Source: Halorientalis marina (lineage in GTDB: Archaea; Halobacteriota; Halobacteria; Halobacteriales; Haloarculaceae). From it: DNA of 64,000 nucleotides. Where the stretch lies: NCBI RefSeq assembly GCF_023028345.1, contig NZ_CP095487.1, positions 2,170,001 through 2,234,000 on the forward strand, given 5' to 3'. This document shows positions 1 through 8,110 of the stretch, in pieces. The translations under genes and the position numbers were made by a program. The notes under the pieces are model-generated. The model ran no database searches, had not been told where the DNA came from, and saw only the letters and a program-made list of their open reading frames with translations. Numbering within the stretch: position 1 is the first letter of the stretch; each line of letters begins with the position of its first letter.

Positions 1-28
1 TAGTTCCGGCACTCGAACCGGCGGCAAC

Positions 29-38
29 CTTTTTATCT
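29..38 (+). promoter_or_regulatory. TATA-like box for the zinc-ribbon gene
   Basis: A T-rich stretch (CTTTTTATC) lies about 27-30 bases before the ATG at 63, the spacing of a leaderless haloarchaeal promoter. This supports the 63 start over the upstream in-frame codon at 39. Identified by eye only. Confidence 0.5.
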
Positions 39-62
39 TTGCCGTGTGTGAACGAACCACAC

Positions 63-242
63 ATGAGGGAGACCTACGTTCGGTTGCTCTGTCCGGAGTG
101 TAAGAAGGGGTGGGAGTCGACCCCGAGCGATCTGCCGTCACACAGACGCACCTATCACTGCCCGAACTGTCACGCGAGCCGGCGGCTCGCGGAGTTTACG
201 CGGACGGAACACGACCTCTCGACGCTGAAGTCCCTCCAGTAG
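63..242 (+). CDS. Small zinc-ribbon protein
   Basis: This is a 59-residue protein with two CxxC pairs, C10/C13 (CPEC) and C33/C36 (CPNC), the arrangement of a zinc ribbon. Such short ribbons are widespread and uncharacterised in haloarchaea, where they are usually thought to bind nucleic acid or protein. I chose the ATG at 63 because the sequence matches the usual MRE-type start and a TATA-like box sits at the right distance. The gene ends one base before the stop of the convergent aIF2-beta gene. No specific function can be assigned. Confidence 0.75.
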   Translation: MRETYVRLLCPECKKGWESTPSDLPSHRRTYHCPNCHASRRLAEFTRTEHDLSTLKSLQ

Positions 243-647
243 TCAGCCGCTCGTCGAAGAGATGGCCCCACAGGCCTCACACCGAAGGATGAGCGCGCCC
301 TGTTGTTTCTCGAGCTTCGTGTCCGGCAATCCACACTCCGAACAGCGGACGAACTCCTCGACGTAGGCGTCGAGAGCGTCCTGGACCCGTCGCTGATTGA
401 ACTCGCCGGTGAGTCGTGCGCGGCCGGACTCGTCGATGTGGCCGCTCGTCCCGAGTTCGCTCTGGAAGAACTTCATGACGTGGTCCTCGTCGCGGCCGAG
501 CCGTTTCGTCGTGTCCTGAAAGTTCTCGTAGACGGTCGCGTTCCCCTCCTGTCGCACCTCCGGGTCGGGAACGTCGAAGCGGTCGCCGCTGCCCTCGATG
601 TCGGGCGTCTCGTCGAGCGCCCGGTCGAGCTGATCGTCGTAGTCCAT
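243..647 (-). CDS. eif2b: Translation initiation factor aIF2 subunit beta
   Basis: This is the beta subunit of the heterotrimeric factor that delivers initiator Met-tRNA to the small ribosomal subunit. The 134-residue length is normal for the archaeal protein. The central region carries the family fold, including the segment around KFFQSELGTSG, and the C-terminus has a zinc ribbon formed by C102/C105 and C123/C126. The N-terminal 30 residues are acidic, typical of halophiles. It converges with the zinc-ribbon gene and has a TATA-like box about 26 bases upstream of its start. Confidence 0.95.
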   Translation of the reverse strand: MDYDDQLDRALDETPDIEGSGDRFDVPDPEVRQEGNATVYENFQDTTKRLGRDEDHVMKFFQSELGTSGHIDESGRARLTGEFNQRRVQDALDAYVEEFVRCSECGLPDTKLEKQQGALILRCEACGAISSTSG

Positions 648-672
648 ACCTCATCGATGCCACCGGGTCGAC

Positions 673-682
673 AAAAACCTTT
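673..682 (-). promoter_or_regulatory. TATA-like box for aIF2-beta
   Basis: On the minus strand the sequence reads AAAGGTTTTT about 26-35 bases before the ATG at 647, suggesting a leaderless or near-leaderless transcript. Identified by eye. Confidence 0.45.
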
Positions 683-875
683 CAAACTCGTCGTTGTGCC
701 CCCCGCTCGGCGGGGCGAACCGCGATCGCAGCGACCCCCCGAACAACTCTCGACAACGGACCTGCCGATGGTTCAACACTTGAAAAACCCCTTATTGCCG
801 GCTCTACTGCGAAGATGCATGTTAACTCTCCTCAGAGTACTACTATTACCCTTGAGTCTTAACGGTCGGATGACC

Positions 876-1112
876 ATGAAAAAGCAGGAACTCATCCATC
901 TGCATGGCCTGCTCGCACAGGTGCAGAATCACTACGAGGAGCGGACAGGGAACACCGTAGAGCACGACCGCTACGCGGAGATCAACGTGCGACCCACCTC
1001 GATTCACATGTCGAAAGACGATCACAAAGACGCCGTGTTCGCCCTCGCGGGCGGCATCACGTCCGAGATGCGCGACGAAGCGACCGAGCAGGTTCCTGCA
1101 GCCGCCGACTGA
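876..1112 (+). CDS. UPF0058 family protein
   Basis: This 78-residue protein begins MKKQELIHLHGLLAQV, the diagnostic N-terminus of the UPF0058 family, which is restricted to archaea and has no established function. I chose the ATG at 876 because family members start at MKKQE. A second in-frame ATG two codons earlier (870) is possible, and the long upstream open frame shows no family similarity. The 228 bases before it (648-875) hold the aIF2-beta promoter and AT-rich patches but no recognisable gene. Confidence 0.9.
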   Translation: MKKQELIHLHGLLAQVQNHYEERTGNTVEHDRYAEINVRPTSIHMSKDDHKDAVFALAGGITSEMRDEATEQVPAAAD

Positions 1113-1187
1113 TCGTTCTCCGTCACTTTCAGTTCTCGGGGTTTCGTCTTTAGCGGCCGCGAGTGGGAACTACCGACCTGCCGCCGT

Positions 1188-1688
1188 CTACTCGTCGATG
1201 AGTTCCTCGAACTCCGGCAGGATGTCGTCGTCTCGCGCGCGCTCCTCGCCGATGTCGGCGTCGTCCGTCACTTCGTCCACGGTCGACGTTTCGACGGGGA
1301 CCTCGTCGGCTGACTCCTCGCTCTCCTCCTCCTCCTCGGCCTCCCCCTCTTCGGCTATCTCCTCGATTTCGACGACCTCCAGCGGGATGTTGTCGAGCCG
1401 CTGGCCGATCTCTTTGCGCGCGATGCGGGCCGCGTGTTCGTCGCGCTCGACGTTGAACACTGTCATCTCCAGCTCGAGGGCGACGAGTGACTCGTCGGCA
1501 GCGATGAACGCTGGCTCCTGCTCCTCCCCACAGTGCGGGCACGACCGCTCACCCATGTTGATCTCCACGTAGTTGAGGTCAGGGTTGAGCATCTCGCCGG
1601 TCTTCGAGATCGCGATCCGGACGGCTTCGTCCGGAGTCTCTACATCGTACACCGGCACAGCGGCCTCCACGACCACTCTGCAGTTCAT
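1188..1688 (-). CDS. UPF0212 / DUF555 family protein
   Basis: This 166-residue protein begins MNCRVVVEAAVPVYDV and carries the CPHC pair (in GERSCPHCGEE) typical of the archaeal DUF555/UPF0212 family. Its function is unknown; the paired cysteines suggest metal binding. The last 60 or so residues form a very acidic low-complexity tail (EEGEAEEEEESEESADE) that is probably disordered. I selected the start at 1688 to match family members. The 144 bases to the divergent OGG1 gene must hold both promoters, but I see no strong TATA box there. Confidence 0.88.
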   Translation of the reverse strand: MNCRVVVEAAVPVYDVETPDEAVRIAISKTGEMLNPDLNYVEINMGERSCPHCGEEQEPAFIAADESLVALELEMTVFNVERDEHAARIARKEIGQRLDNIPLEVVEIEEIAEEGEAEEEEESEESADEVPVETSTVDEVTDDADIGEERARDDDILPEFEELIDE

Positions 1689-1832
1689 ACACGTCTGTTC
1701 TCCGTCCAGTCCTATCAAGGTTGGCGTCCGTTCACGCCCCCCGCGGCAGGTGTTCGGCTCCGCATACCACCCCCAGTCTGCGGTTTCGACCCCCACTCGT
1801 AACCGGGAAGGGCGTCCGGCCCGTCCGTCCCG

Positions 1833-2747
1833 ATGATGGAACGGGGTGTCGTCGACCTGTCGTCGCTGTCCGGTGGCTTCGATCTCCAGGCGACCGTCGA
1901 GAGCGGCCAGTCGTACCTCTGGGACCGGACCGACGGCCGTATGTATGAGAACCGTGACGGGGGCGCCTACGGCGGCACCGCCTGGTACTGGACGACGGTC
2001 CGAACCGACGACGGGACCCCTGCCGTCGTCCGCGTCCGACAGACCGACGGCCGGCTGGAGTGGGAATCGACCGTCGACGCGACCGACCGGCTGCGGCATC
2101 GCCTGCGCCTCGACGACGACCTCGGCGCAATCGAGGCCGCGACGCCCGACCGGCCGCTCCTCGGCCGGGCCTTCGACGCCTATCGCGGGATGCGGCTGGT
2201 CCGCGACCCGTCGTTCGCGTCGCTCGTCTCGTTCATCTGCTCGGCCCAGATGCGTGTCGGCCGCATCCACGGCATGCAACAGGCCCTGCGAGAGGCCTTC
2301 GGCGAGCCTGTCACATTCGACGGCGGGACGTACCACGCCTACCCCACGCCCGAGTCGCTGGCGACCGCGACGGAGGCCGACCTCCGGGAGGTAGGTCTCG
2401 GCTACCGGGCCCCCTACGTCAAGCGGAGCGCCGAACTGGTCGCGGACGGCGAACTCGACCCCGATGACGCCACCGGCCGACCGTACGAGGAGGCCCGAGA
2501 GTTCCTCACCGGGTTCGTCGGCGTCGGGCAGAAGGTCGCGGACTGCGTCCTCCTGTTCTCGCTCGGCTATCTCGAAGCGGTGCCGCTCGACACCTGGATA
2601 CGGACGACCATCGAGGAGTACTACCCCGACTGCGAACGGGGCTCCTACGAGGAGACCTCGCGGGCCATCCGGGAGACCTTCGGCGGGGAGTACGCCGGGT
2701 ACGCCCAGACGTACGTCTTCCACTACCTCCGGTCGGGCGGCGAGTAG
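1833..2747 (+). CDS. ogg: 8-oxoguanine DNA glycosylase/AP lyase, OGG1 type
   Basis: This 304-residue enzyme removes 8-oxoguanine from DNA and nicks the resulting abasic site, starting base excision repair. An OGG1-like N-terminal beta domain spans roughly residues 1-110. A helix-hairpin-helix-GPD domain follows, with the pattern GVGQKVADC (predicted Schiff-base lysine K234) and PLDTW (catalytic aspartate D253), matching human OGG1 K249 and D268. The start may be either of two adjacent ATGs. It lies 37 bases upstream of acylphosphatase on the same strand. Confidence 0.88.
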   Translation: MMERGVVDLSSLSGGFDLQATVESGQSYLWDRTDGRMYENRDGGAYGGTAWYWTTVRTDDGTPAVVRVRQTDGRLEWESTVDATDRLRHRLRLDDDLGAIEAATPDRPLLGRAFDAYRGMRLVRDPSFASLVSFICSAQMRVGRIHGMQQALREAFGEPVTFDGGTYHAYPTPESLATATEADLREVGLGYRAPYVKRSAELVADGELDPDDATGRPYEEAREFLTGFVGVGQKVADCVLLFSLGYLEAVPLDTWIRTTIEEYYPDCERGSYEETSRAIRETFGGEYAGYAQTYVFHYLRSGGE

Positions 2748-2784
2748 GACCACGCATATCACGCCGGCGCGCGATGAGTCGGGT

Positions 2785-3069
2785 ATGAACGAGAGCGACC
2801 GCGTCCGCGCACACGTGTTCGTCTCCGGCAAAGTCCAGGGGGTCTACTACCGCGCGAACACCCGCGACACCGCACGGGAGCACGGGATCGACGGCTGGGT
2901 CCGCAACCTGGACGACGGCCGCGTCGAAGCCGTCTTCGAGGGGCCCGGGAGCGCGGTCGAGTCGATGGTCGAGTGGTGCCACGAGGGGAGTCCCCGCGCC
3001 CGCGTCGACGGCGTCGACGTGGAGTACGAGGACCCCGAAGGAATCGACGGGTTCGAGGTGCGGTACTGA
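2785..3069 (+). CDS. acyP: Acylphosphatase
   Basis: This 94-residue enzyme hydrolyses carboxyl-phosphate bonds such as that of acetyl phosphate. The family signature VSGKVQGVYYRANT, with the phosphate-binding loop and catalytic arginine, occupies residues 12-25. The catalytic asparagine lies in GWVRNLDDGRV. The ATG at 2785 gives the normal family length; the open frame further upstream overlaps ogg in another frame and was ignored. Confidence 0.95.
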   Translation: MNESDRVRAHVFVSGKVQGVYYRANTRDTAREHGIDGWVRNLDDGRVEAVFEGPGSAVESMVEWCHEGSPRARVDGVDVEYEDPEGIDGFEVRY

Positions 3070-3135
3070 CGGGTCGGCGGCCGCGAGTCGGGCCGCTCCC
3101 GAAGCCTTACGCCCGGCGCGGTCGAACCCGGGGTC

Positions 3136-4575
3136 ATGATGCACGCCGTCGATCAGTCCGTCCTCGACGAGAACGCCGCGGCACTGGGGGTGCCACGGAA
3201 GCAGTTGATGGAGTCGAGTGGCAACGCCGTCGCACGGGTCGTCCGCGAGTACGCCGCCCCCGGCGATTCCGTCGCCATCGTCGCCGGCCGCGGGAACAAC
3301 GGCGGTGACGGCTTCGTCGCCGCCCGCTTCCTCTCGGCCCACGACGTGACCGTCCACCTCCTCGGCCGTGCCGAGACCATCACCACCGACATCGCGGCCG
3401 AGAACTGGGACGCACTCGGGCAGGCCGCGGTCGACGCCCGCGAGGTCCGGGACTCGTCGGCGCTCGACCTGGACGACCCCGACGTGATCGTCGACGCGAT
3501 GCTCGGCACCGGCGTCACGGGCGCGCTTCGCGAACCGGAGGCGACGGCCGCCGACCGCATCGACGCCGCCGACGCGACGGTGATCTCCGTCGACGTTCCC
3601 TCCGGCGTCGACGCGGACACGGGCGAGGCCGACGGCACCGCCGTCGACGCCGACCACGTCGTTACCTTCCACGAGACGAAGCCCGGACTCGCCGACGTCG
3701 AGGCCGCGGTGACCGTCGCCGACATCGGCATTCCCGAGGCCGCCGAGCTGTTCGTCGAACGTGGCGATCTCCTGCGGCTCTCCCGCGACCCGACGAGCCA
3801 CAAGGGCGACCACGGCGAGGTGCTCGTGGTCGGTGGCGGCCCCTACACGGGCGCACCGGCACTCTCCGCACAGGCGGCGTTCCGCGCCGGGGCCGACCTC
3901 GTCCGTGTCGCCTGTCCGACGGCCATCGCCCGCGAGGTACAGGCGTTCGAGGAGGGTATCATCACCCGGCCACTCGCCGGTGAAATGCTCCGCCCGGAGC
4001 ACGTCGACCAACTGCTTGACATCGCCGTCGAGCAGGATGCGGTCGTGCTCGGACCCGGCCTGGGCGACGCGAACGCGACACTGGAGGCCGTGCGGCGGTT
4101 CCTCGCCGAGTTCGACGGCCGGGCCGTGGTCGACGCCGACGCGCTCCAGGTCGTCCCCGAAGTCGAGACCGCCGCCACGCTCCTCTGTACCCCCCACCAG
4201 GGCGAACTCCGGAAGATGGGCGGGGAGACGGCCGACGACTGGCGCGACCGCATGGCTCTCGTCGAGTCCTTCGCCGACGACGTCGACGCGACGCTGCTCG
4301 TCAAGGGGGCCTACGACGTGGTTTCGGACGGCGAGACGACGCGGGCCAACCGGACCGGCAACCCCGGCATGACCGTCGGCGGGACCGGCGACGTGCTGGC
4401 GGGCATCGCCGGTGCGCTCGTCTCCGTTCTCGAACCCCACCACGCCGCCGCAGTCGCCGCGTACGCGAACGGTCGGGCGGGCGACATTGTCGTCGACGAG
4501 CGGGGCTACGGGCTGGTCGCCTCGGACCTGCTCGACGCCGTTCCCGAGGCGATGTGGGGTGACGACGATGACTGA
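3136..4575 (+). CDS. nnrD: Bifunctional NAD(P)HX epimerase / ADP-dependent dehydratase
   Basis: This 479-residue enzyme repairs hydrated NADH and NADPH. The N-terminal half (about 1-215) is the epimerase, recognisable by AGRGNNGGDGFVAAR. The C-terminal half (about 225-479) is the ribokinase-like dehydratase, with NPGMTVGGTGDVLAG containing the conserved D419. Two ATG codons are adjacent at 3136 and 3139 and either could be used. Its last eight bases overlap the start of moaC, suggesting co-transcription. Confidence 0.93.
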   Translation: MMHAVDQSVLDENAAALGVPRKQLMESSGNAVARVVREYAAPGDSVAIVAGRGNNGGDGFVAARFLSAHDVTVHLLGRAETITTDIAAENWDALGQAAVDAREVRDSSALDLDDPDVIVDAMLGTGVTGALREPEATAADRIDAADATVISVDVPSGVDADTGEADGTAVDADHVVTFHETKPGLADVEAAVTVADIGIPEAAELFVERGDLLRLSRDPTSHKGDHGEVLVVGGGPYTGAPALSAQAAFRAGADLVRVACPTAIAREVQAFEEGIITRPLAGEMLRPEHVDQLLDIAVEQDAVVLGPGLGDANATLEAVRRFLAEFDGRAVVDADALQVVPEVETAATLLCTPHQGELRKMGGETADDWRDRMALVESFADDVDATLLVKGAYDVVSDGETTRANRTGNPGMTVGGTGDVLAGIAGALVSVLEPHHAAAVAAYANGRAGDIVVDERGYGLVASDLLDAVPEAMWGDDDD

Positions 4576-5092
4576 GAGCGAGGGAGGCGACGGCCGTGGC
4601 GGGGAGGGAGCTACCGACGCTGACCTCACCCACACCGACGAGTCCGGGGACGTACAGATGGTCGACGTGGGCGACAAGCCCGACACGGCACGGCGAGCGG
4701 TCGTCCGGGGAGAAATCGCACTCCAGCCGTCGACGGTCGACGCGATCCGTGACAACGACCTCTCGAAGGGCGACGTGCTGGCGACCGCCCGCGTCGGCGC
4801 CGTCCAGGCCGTCAAACACACCTGGGAGACGATCCCGATGTGCCACCAGATCCCGATCACGAACGTCGAGACGGACTTTTCCCTCGACGAGGACCGGGTC
4901 GAACTGGAAGTCGCGGTGGAGACGACCGGCAAGACCGGTTGCGAGATGGAGGCCCTGGAGGGGGTCACGACGGGGCTGAACGTCGTCTGGGACATGGTCA
5001 AGGCCGCCGAGAAGGACGACGATGGTCAGTATCCCGACACCGCGATCAGGGACGTGCGGGTCGTCTCGAAGGAGAAAAGAGAGCTGAACTGA
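4568..5092 (+). CDS. moaC: Cyclic pyranopterin monophosphate synthase MoaC
   Basis: This 174-residue enzyme acts with MoaA in the first step of molybdopterin cofactor synthesis. Hallmarks are the MCHQIPIT motif and the block TGKTGCEMEALEGV. An extra, acidic N-terminal stretch of about 30 residues precedes the conserved MVDVGDKP. The ATG at 4568 lies inside the end of the NAD(P)HX repair gene and overlaps it by eight bases, so translation is probably coupled. No other moa genes are in the window. Confidence 0.94.
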   Translation: MTESEGGDGRGGEGATDADLTHTDESGDVQMVDVGDKPDTARRAVVRGEIALQPSTVDAIRDNDLSKGDVLATARVGAVQAVKHTWETIPMCHQIPITNVETDFSLDEDRVELEVAVETTGKTGCEMEALEGVTTGLNVVWDMVKAAEKDDDGQYPDTAIRDVRVVSKEKRELN

Positions 5093-5153
5093 GTGGCGAC
5101 ACCGGCGCCGTGCCGGACCGACAAGACTCTTTCGGCGGGCGGCCAAACCCCGA

Positions 5154-5163
5154 GGTTAAATAC
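5154..5163 (+). promoter_or_regulatory. TATA-like box for htpX
   Basis: GGTTAAATAC lies 22-31 bases before the ATG at 5185, the expected position for a leaderless transcript. It supports this start rather than the long upstream open frame, which lies over moaC in another frame. Confidence 0.55.
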
Positions 5164-5184
5164 GATCAGGAACTAGTACTGTCC

Positions 5185-6012
5185 ATGAGACACTTCGGTC
5201 TGAAGGTGCGAATGGCGATCGTCGGTTCGATCCTGTTCGCGTTCTACGCCGTCGCCGCCGTCGTCGCGATGGCGGCGTTCGGCACCGGCGTCCTCCCCAT
5301 CGTCCTCGTCGGGAGCGTCCTCCTCGTCGGAATCCAGTACAAGGTCGGGAAGTGGGCCGCCCTCCGGTCGGTCGGCGCCGAAGACCTCGACGAGAACCGG
5401 TATCCCGAGATACACCGCAGCGTCGACCGCATCTGCCAGGACATGAACCTGGAGAAGCCGAGCATCAAGATCGCCCAGATGGGCGTCCCCAACGCCTTCG
5501 CTGTGGGGCGTCGCGGTAACGGTACCGTCGTCATCTCCGAGGAACTCATCCAGATCCTCGAGCACGACGAACTCGAGGGGGTCATCGCTCACGAACTCGC
5601 GCACATCGACAACCGCGACGTGGTGCTGATGGTCCTCGGACAGGGGATCGCCTCCATCGTCGCCATCGTCGCCCAGTACGTCGTCCTGCTGACCGGCGAC
5701 AACGAACTGGCGGATTTCTTCCTCGCCCTCGTCGTCGGCCAGATCGTCCAGATGTTCGTCATGCTGTTCGTGCTCGCCATCTCGCGGTACCGCGAGTACG
5801 TGGCCGACGCCGACGCCGCCCGCTCCATCGGCCGCGGCGATCCGCTCGCCCGTGCGCTGGAGAAAATCAGCCAGGGGAACCAGCGCGCCTCCGACTCGAA
5901 AGTCGACGAGAAAGTCAACGCCCTCTGTATCTTCGGCGACGGGAAGGGCATCGCCCGCTTCCTCTCGACGCACCCCCCGACCGAGAAACGCATCGCACGC
6001 CTCCGTAACTGA
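5185..6012 (+). CDS. htpX: Membrane zinc metalloprotease HtpX (M48)
   Basis: This 275-residue protease degrades misfolded membrane proteins. Two membrane helices lie near residues 9-32 and 34-52 and two more in the middle (about 148-205). The zinc site HELAH is at H136-H140 with catalytic E137, and the third ligand is expected in REYVADADAA. It overlaps the following small membrane protein by one base (TGATG), so the two are probably translated together. Confidence 0.92.
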   Translation: MRHFGLKVRMAIVGSILFAFYAVAAVVAMAAFGTGVLPIVLVGSVLLVGIQYKVGKWAALRSVGAEDLDENRYPEIHRSVDRICQDMNLEKPSIKIAQMGVPNAFAVGRRGNGTVVISEELIQILEHDELEGVIAHELAHIDNRDVVLMVLGQGIASIVAIVAQYVVLLTGDNELADFFLALVVGQIVQMFVMLFVLAISRYREYVADADAARSIGRGDPLARALEKISQGNQRASDSKVDEKVNALCIFGDGKGIARFLSTHPPTEKRIARLRN

Positions 6013-6254
6013 TGGCGGTCCCGGTTCGCGACCTGCTGGCTGCCGTTCTCGGCGTCCTGCTCGGGCTGGTCATGATCGCCTACCCACAGGTGATCGTCCA
6101 GGTCCACACCGTCGGTCGCCGGCCACGCACGCCCGGCCCGGCGGGTCCCGACGGCGACACCGACGCGAAGTGGCTGTGGCTCGTTCGAGTGCTCGGCGTC
6201 GCCTGTCTGGGCATCGGCGGCGTCATCGGTGCCGGCCTGCTGAACCTGTTCTGA
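6012..6254 (+). CDS. Small membrane protein next to HtpX
   Basis: This is an 80-residue protein with two predicted membrane helices (about residues 6-26 and 56-78) separated by a short polar loop rich in Gly, Pro, Arg and Asp. I do not recognise the family. The TGATG overlap with htpX suggests a shared transcript and possibly a role near the protease, but that is inference. It ends directly against the convergent hflX gene. Confidence 0.7.
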   Translation: MAVPVRDLLAAVLGVLLGLVMIAYPQVIVQVHTVGRRPRTPGPAGPDGDTDAKWLWLVRVLGVACLGIGGVIGAGLLNLF

Positions 6255-7571
6255 TCAGGCCGACTCGGCGGGGACGAGTTCGCCGGCCTTGGCCCGCGAC
6301 TGCTCGACGACCGAGGGGCGAGCCTCGAACTCGATGACGACCTCGTCGCCGTAATCGACCGTCTCGACGTTCGCGTTGTCGTGAATCCACGAGACGAGGC
6401 TCATCGTGTCGTCGGTCATCGGGAGGACGAGGCGTTCGTGCTGGAAGTCGGGGAGTTCCCCGTCGATTCGGGTCCGGAGATCGTCGATTCCGGCGCCGGA
6501 TCTGGCGCTGACGGCGACGGGATTGGGAGCGAGTGCCGACAGCGACTCGCGTTTCCGCGATAGCTCCTCGTCGTCCACTTTGTCGATCTTGTTCAGGACG
6601 GTGACGATGGGTGCCTCGTTTCGCTCGTAGAGGGTGTCGTGGCAGGTGACGAGCTTCTCGTGAATATCGTCGATGGGCTCGCTCACGTCGACGACGAGGA
6701 GGACGAGGTCGGCGCGGTAGACTGCGTCGAGCGTCGACTTGAACGACTCGACGAGCCAGTGCGGGAGGTCGGTGATGAACCCGACCGTGTCGGTGACGAG
6801 CACGTCCCGTTCGTCCATGTCGGCGCGGCGGGTCGTCGTCCCGAGCGTGGTGAAGAGTCGGTCCTCGCTCTCGGCGGTCGAATCGAGGTCCGGGTGGAGG
6901 CGTTCGTTCTCGTCGACGTCGAGGTCTTCGGCGAGCCGGCGCAACAGCGTCGACTTCCCGGCGTTGGTGTACCCCGCGAGGGCCACGAGGTCGAACCCCG
7001 ATTCACGGCGCTGTTCGCGGCGGTGCTGTTCGGTCTGCTCGATGTCTTCCAGTTCGTCCCGGATGCGCGCGATCTGGGCCTTGATGTCCCGTTCCCGGCT
7101 CTCGTCGTATTCGCCGAGCCCCATGAACCCCGGCCGCTCGTCGCGTCTGGCGAGGCTCGCCTTCGCCTCGGCCCGGGGGAGTTCGTACCGAAGTTCCGCG
7201 AGTTCGACCTGGAGTTGGGCTTTCCGGGTGTGTGCACGCTGGCCGAATATCTCGAGGATGAGTCGGAACCGGTCGATGAGTCGGACGCCGTCGGGCAGGA
7301 CGTTCCCGAGGTTGTACGTCTGGTAGGGACCCAGCTGATTGTCGAAGATGACGACAGCAGCGTCCTCGCGGGCGACCAGGGCCGCGAGCGACTCGGCCTT
7401 CCCTTCCCCGACGTGCATTGCCGGGTCCTCGGTCCGGGTCTGGGTGAGTTCGCCCACGACGTCGTACCCGGCCGCGCGAGCCAACTCCCGGATTTCGGCC
7501 GTGTCGGCCGTCCCGGAGTCTACCCGTTTGGCGACGACCGCCTGCTCCGTCCGTACTGGTTCGTCCGTCAC
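6255..7571 (-). CDS. hflX: GTPase HflX
   Basis: This 438-residue ribosome-associated GTPase is linked in bacteria to splitting stalled ribosomes. An N-terminal HflX domain includes the segments VIFDNQLGPYQTYNLG and GQRAHTRKAQLQVELAEL, followed by an arginine/glutamate-rich helical linker. The GTPase domain has Walker A GYTNAGKST, DTVGF (G3) and NKID (G4). It has a clear TATA-like box just upstream and diverges from the FUN14-like gene. Confidence 0.94.
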   Translation of the reverse strand: MTDEPVRTEQAVVAKRVDSGTADTAEIRELARAAGYDVVGELTQTRTEDPAMHVGEGKAESLAALVAREDAAVVIFDNQLGPYQTYNLGNVLPDGVRLIDRFRLILEIFGQRAHTRKAQLQVELAELRYELPRAEAKASLARRDERPGFMGLGEYDESRERDIKAQIARIRDELEDIEQTEQHRREQRRESGFDLVALAGYTNAGKSTLLRRLAEDLDVDENERLHPDLDSTAESEDRLFTTLGTTTRRADMDERDVLVTDTVGFITDLPHWLVESFKSTLDAVYRADLVLLVVDVSEPIDDIHEKLVTCHDTLYERNEAPIVTVLNKIDKVDDEELSRKRESLSALAPNPVAVSARSGAGIDDLRTRIDGELPDFQHERLVLPMTDDTMSLVSWIHDNANVETVDYGDEVVIEFEARPSVVEQSRAKAGELVPAESA

Positions 7572-7595
7572 TTATCCAGAAATAAGATACGCTGG

Positions 7596-7603
7596 TATTT
7601 AAA
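7596..7603 (-). promoter_or_regulatory. TATA box for hflX
   Basis: On the minus strand TTTAAATA lies 25-32 bases before the ATG at 7571. This is one of the best archaeal TATA matches in the window and predicts a leaderless hflX mRNA. Confidence 0.65.
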
Positions 7604-7787
7604 AACCCGGCCGGCTCGCGTCCGGCGGTTCCCCGGCGAGCCGGAGCTGCGGGTGGTGGGGTCCCGACCCGTGGTCGGTCCGCAGTCACGGACGCTCGCC
7701 CGACGTATCAGCGCACGTAGGTCGGCTGGATATCGAGAACTCCGGCCGGGCACAAGAGTCTTAACCCAGGCTGGCAAGAGGGGTATC

Positions 7788-8102
7788 ATGGCCGATATAT
7801 TCGATCCGACACAGATCGGTCTCGAAGTCGGCGGCGGCGCACTGATCGGTGGCGTCATCGGCTTCGCGGCCAAGAAGGTCGCGAAGATCATCGCCATTAT
7901 CGTCGGGCTGGAACTCGCCCTCTTCAAATTCCTCGAAACCAAGGGCATCCTCGTGGTGAACTGGGAGGCCATCGGCGGCGCTGCCACCGATGCGGGTGGA
8001 CAGGCCGCCGAAGCCCCGGGCTGGATCGTCAGCCTCCTCTCGGCCCTGCCGGTCACGGCGGGGTTCACCGGCGGCTTCCTCGTCGGCTTCAGAAAAGGGT
8101 AG
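7788..8102 (+). CDS. FUN14-like membrane protein
   Basis: This 104-residue protein resembles the FUN14 family: glycine-rich helices near residues 14-33 (GGGALIGGVIGFAAKK) and 35-52, and a last helix ending GGFLVGFRKG. Eukaryotic FUN14 proteins sit in mitochondrial membranes; the archaeal role is unknown. The ATG at 7788 lies about 25 bases after a weak TATA-like CTTAAC. The long open frame upstream is antisense to hflX and was ignored. Confidence 0.8.
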   Translation: MADIFDPTQIGLEVGGGALIGGVIGFAAKKVAKIIAIIVGLELALFKFLETKGILVVNWEAIGGAATDAGGQAAEAPGWIVSLLSALPVTAGFTGGFLVGFRKG

Positions 8103-8110
8103 CCGGGCGG

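Noticed and set aside
1..40. A TTCGA-containing inverted segment resembling a tRNA T-arm
   Set aside because: The stems do not pair as a T-arm requires and no acceptor, D or anticodon arm follows on either strand.
831..860. TACT...GAGT pattern upstream of UPF0058, resembling the TrmB site of Halobacterium
   Set aside because: Spacing and final bases do not match the TACT-N7/8-GAGTA consensus.
2506..5001. Long minus-strand open frame opposite ogg, acyP, nnrD and moaC
   Set aside because: It is a mirror of GC-rich codon bias on the real genes; composition is arginine/proline-rich or repetitive and matches no family.
4840..5184. Extended N-terminus for htpX
   Set aside because: The extension is an overlapping frame of moaC; the TATA-like box and the family start fit the ATG at 5185.
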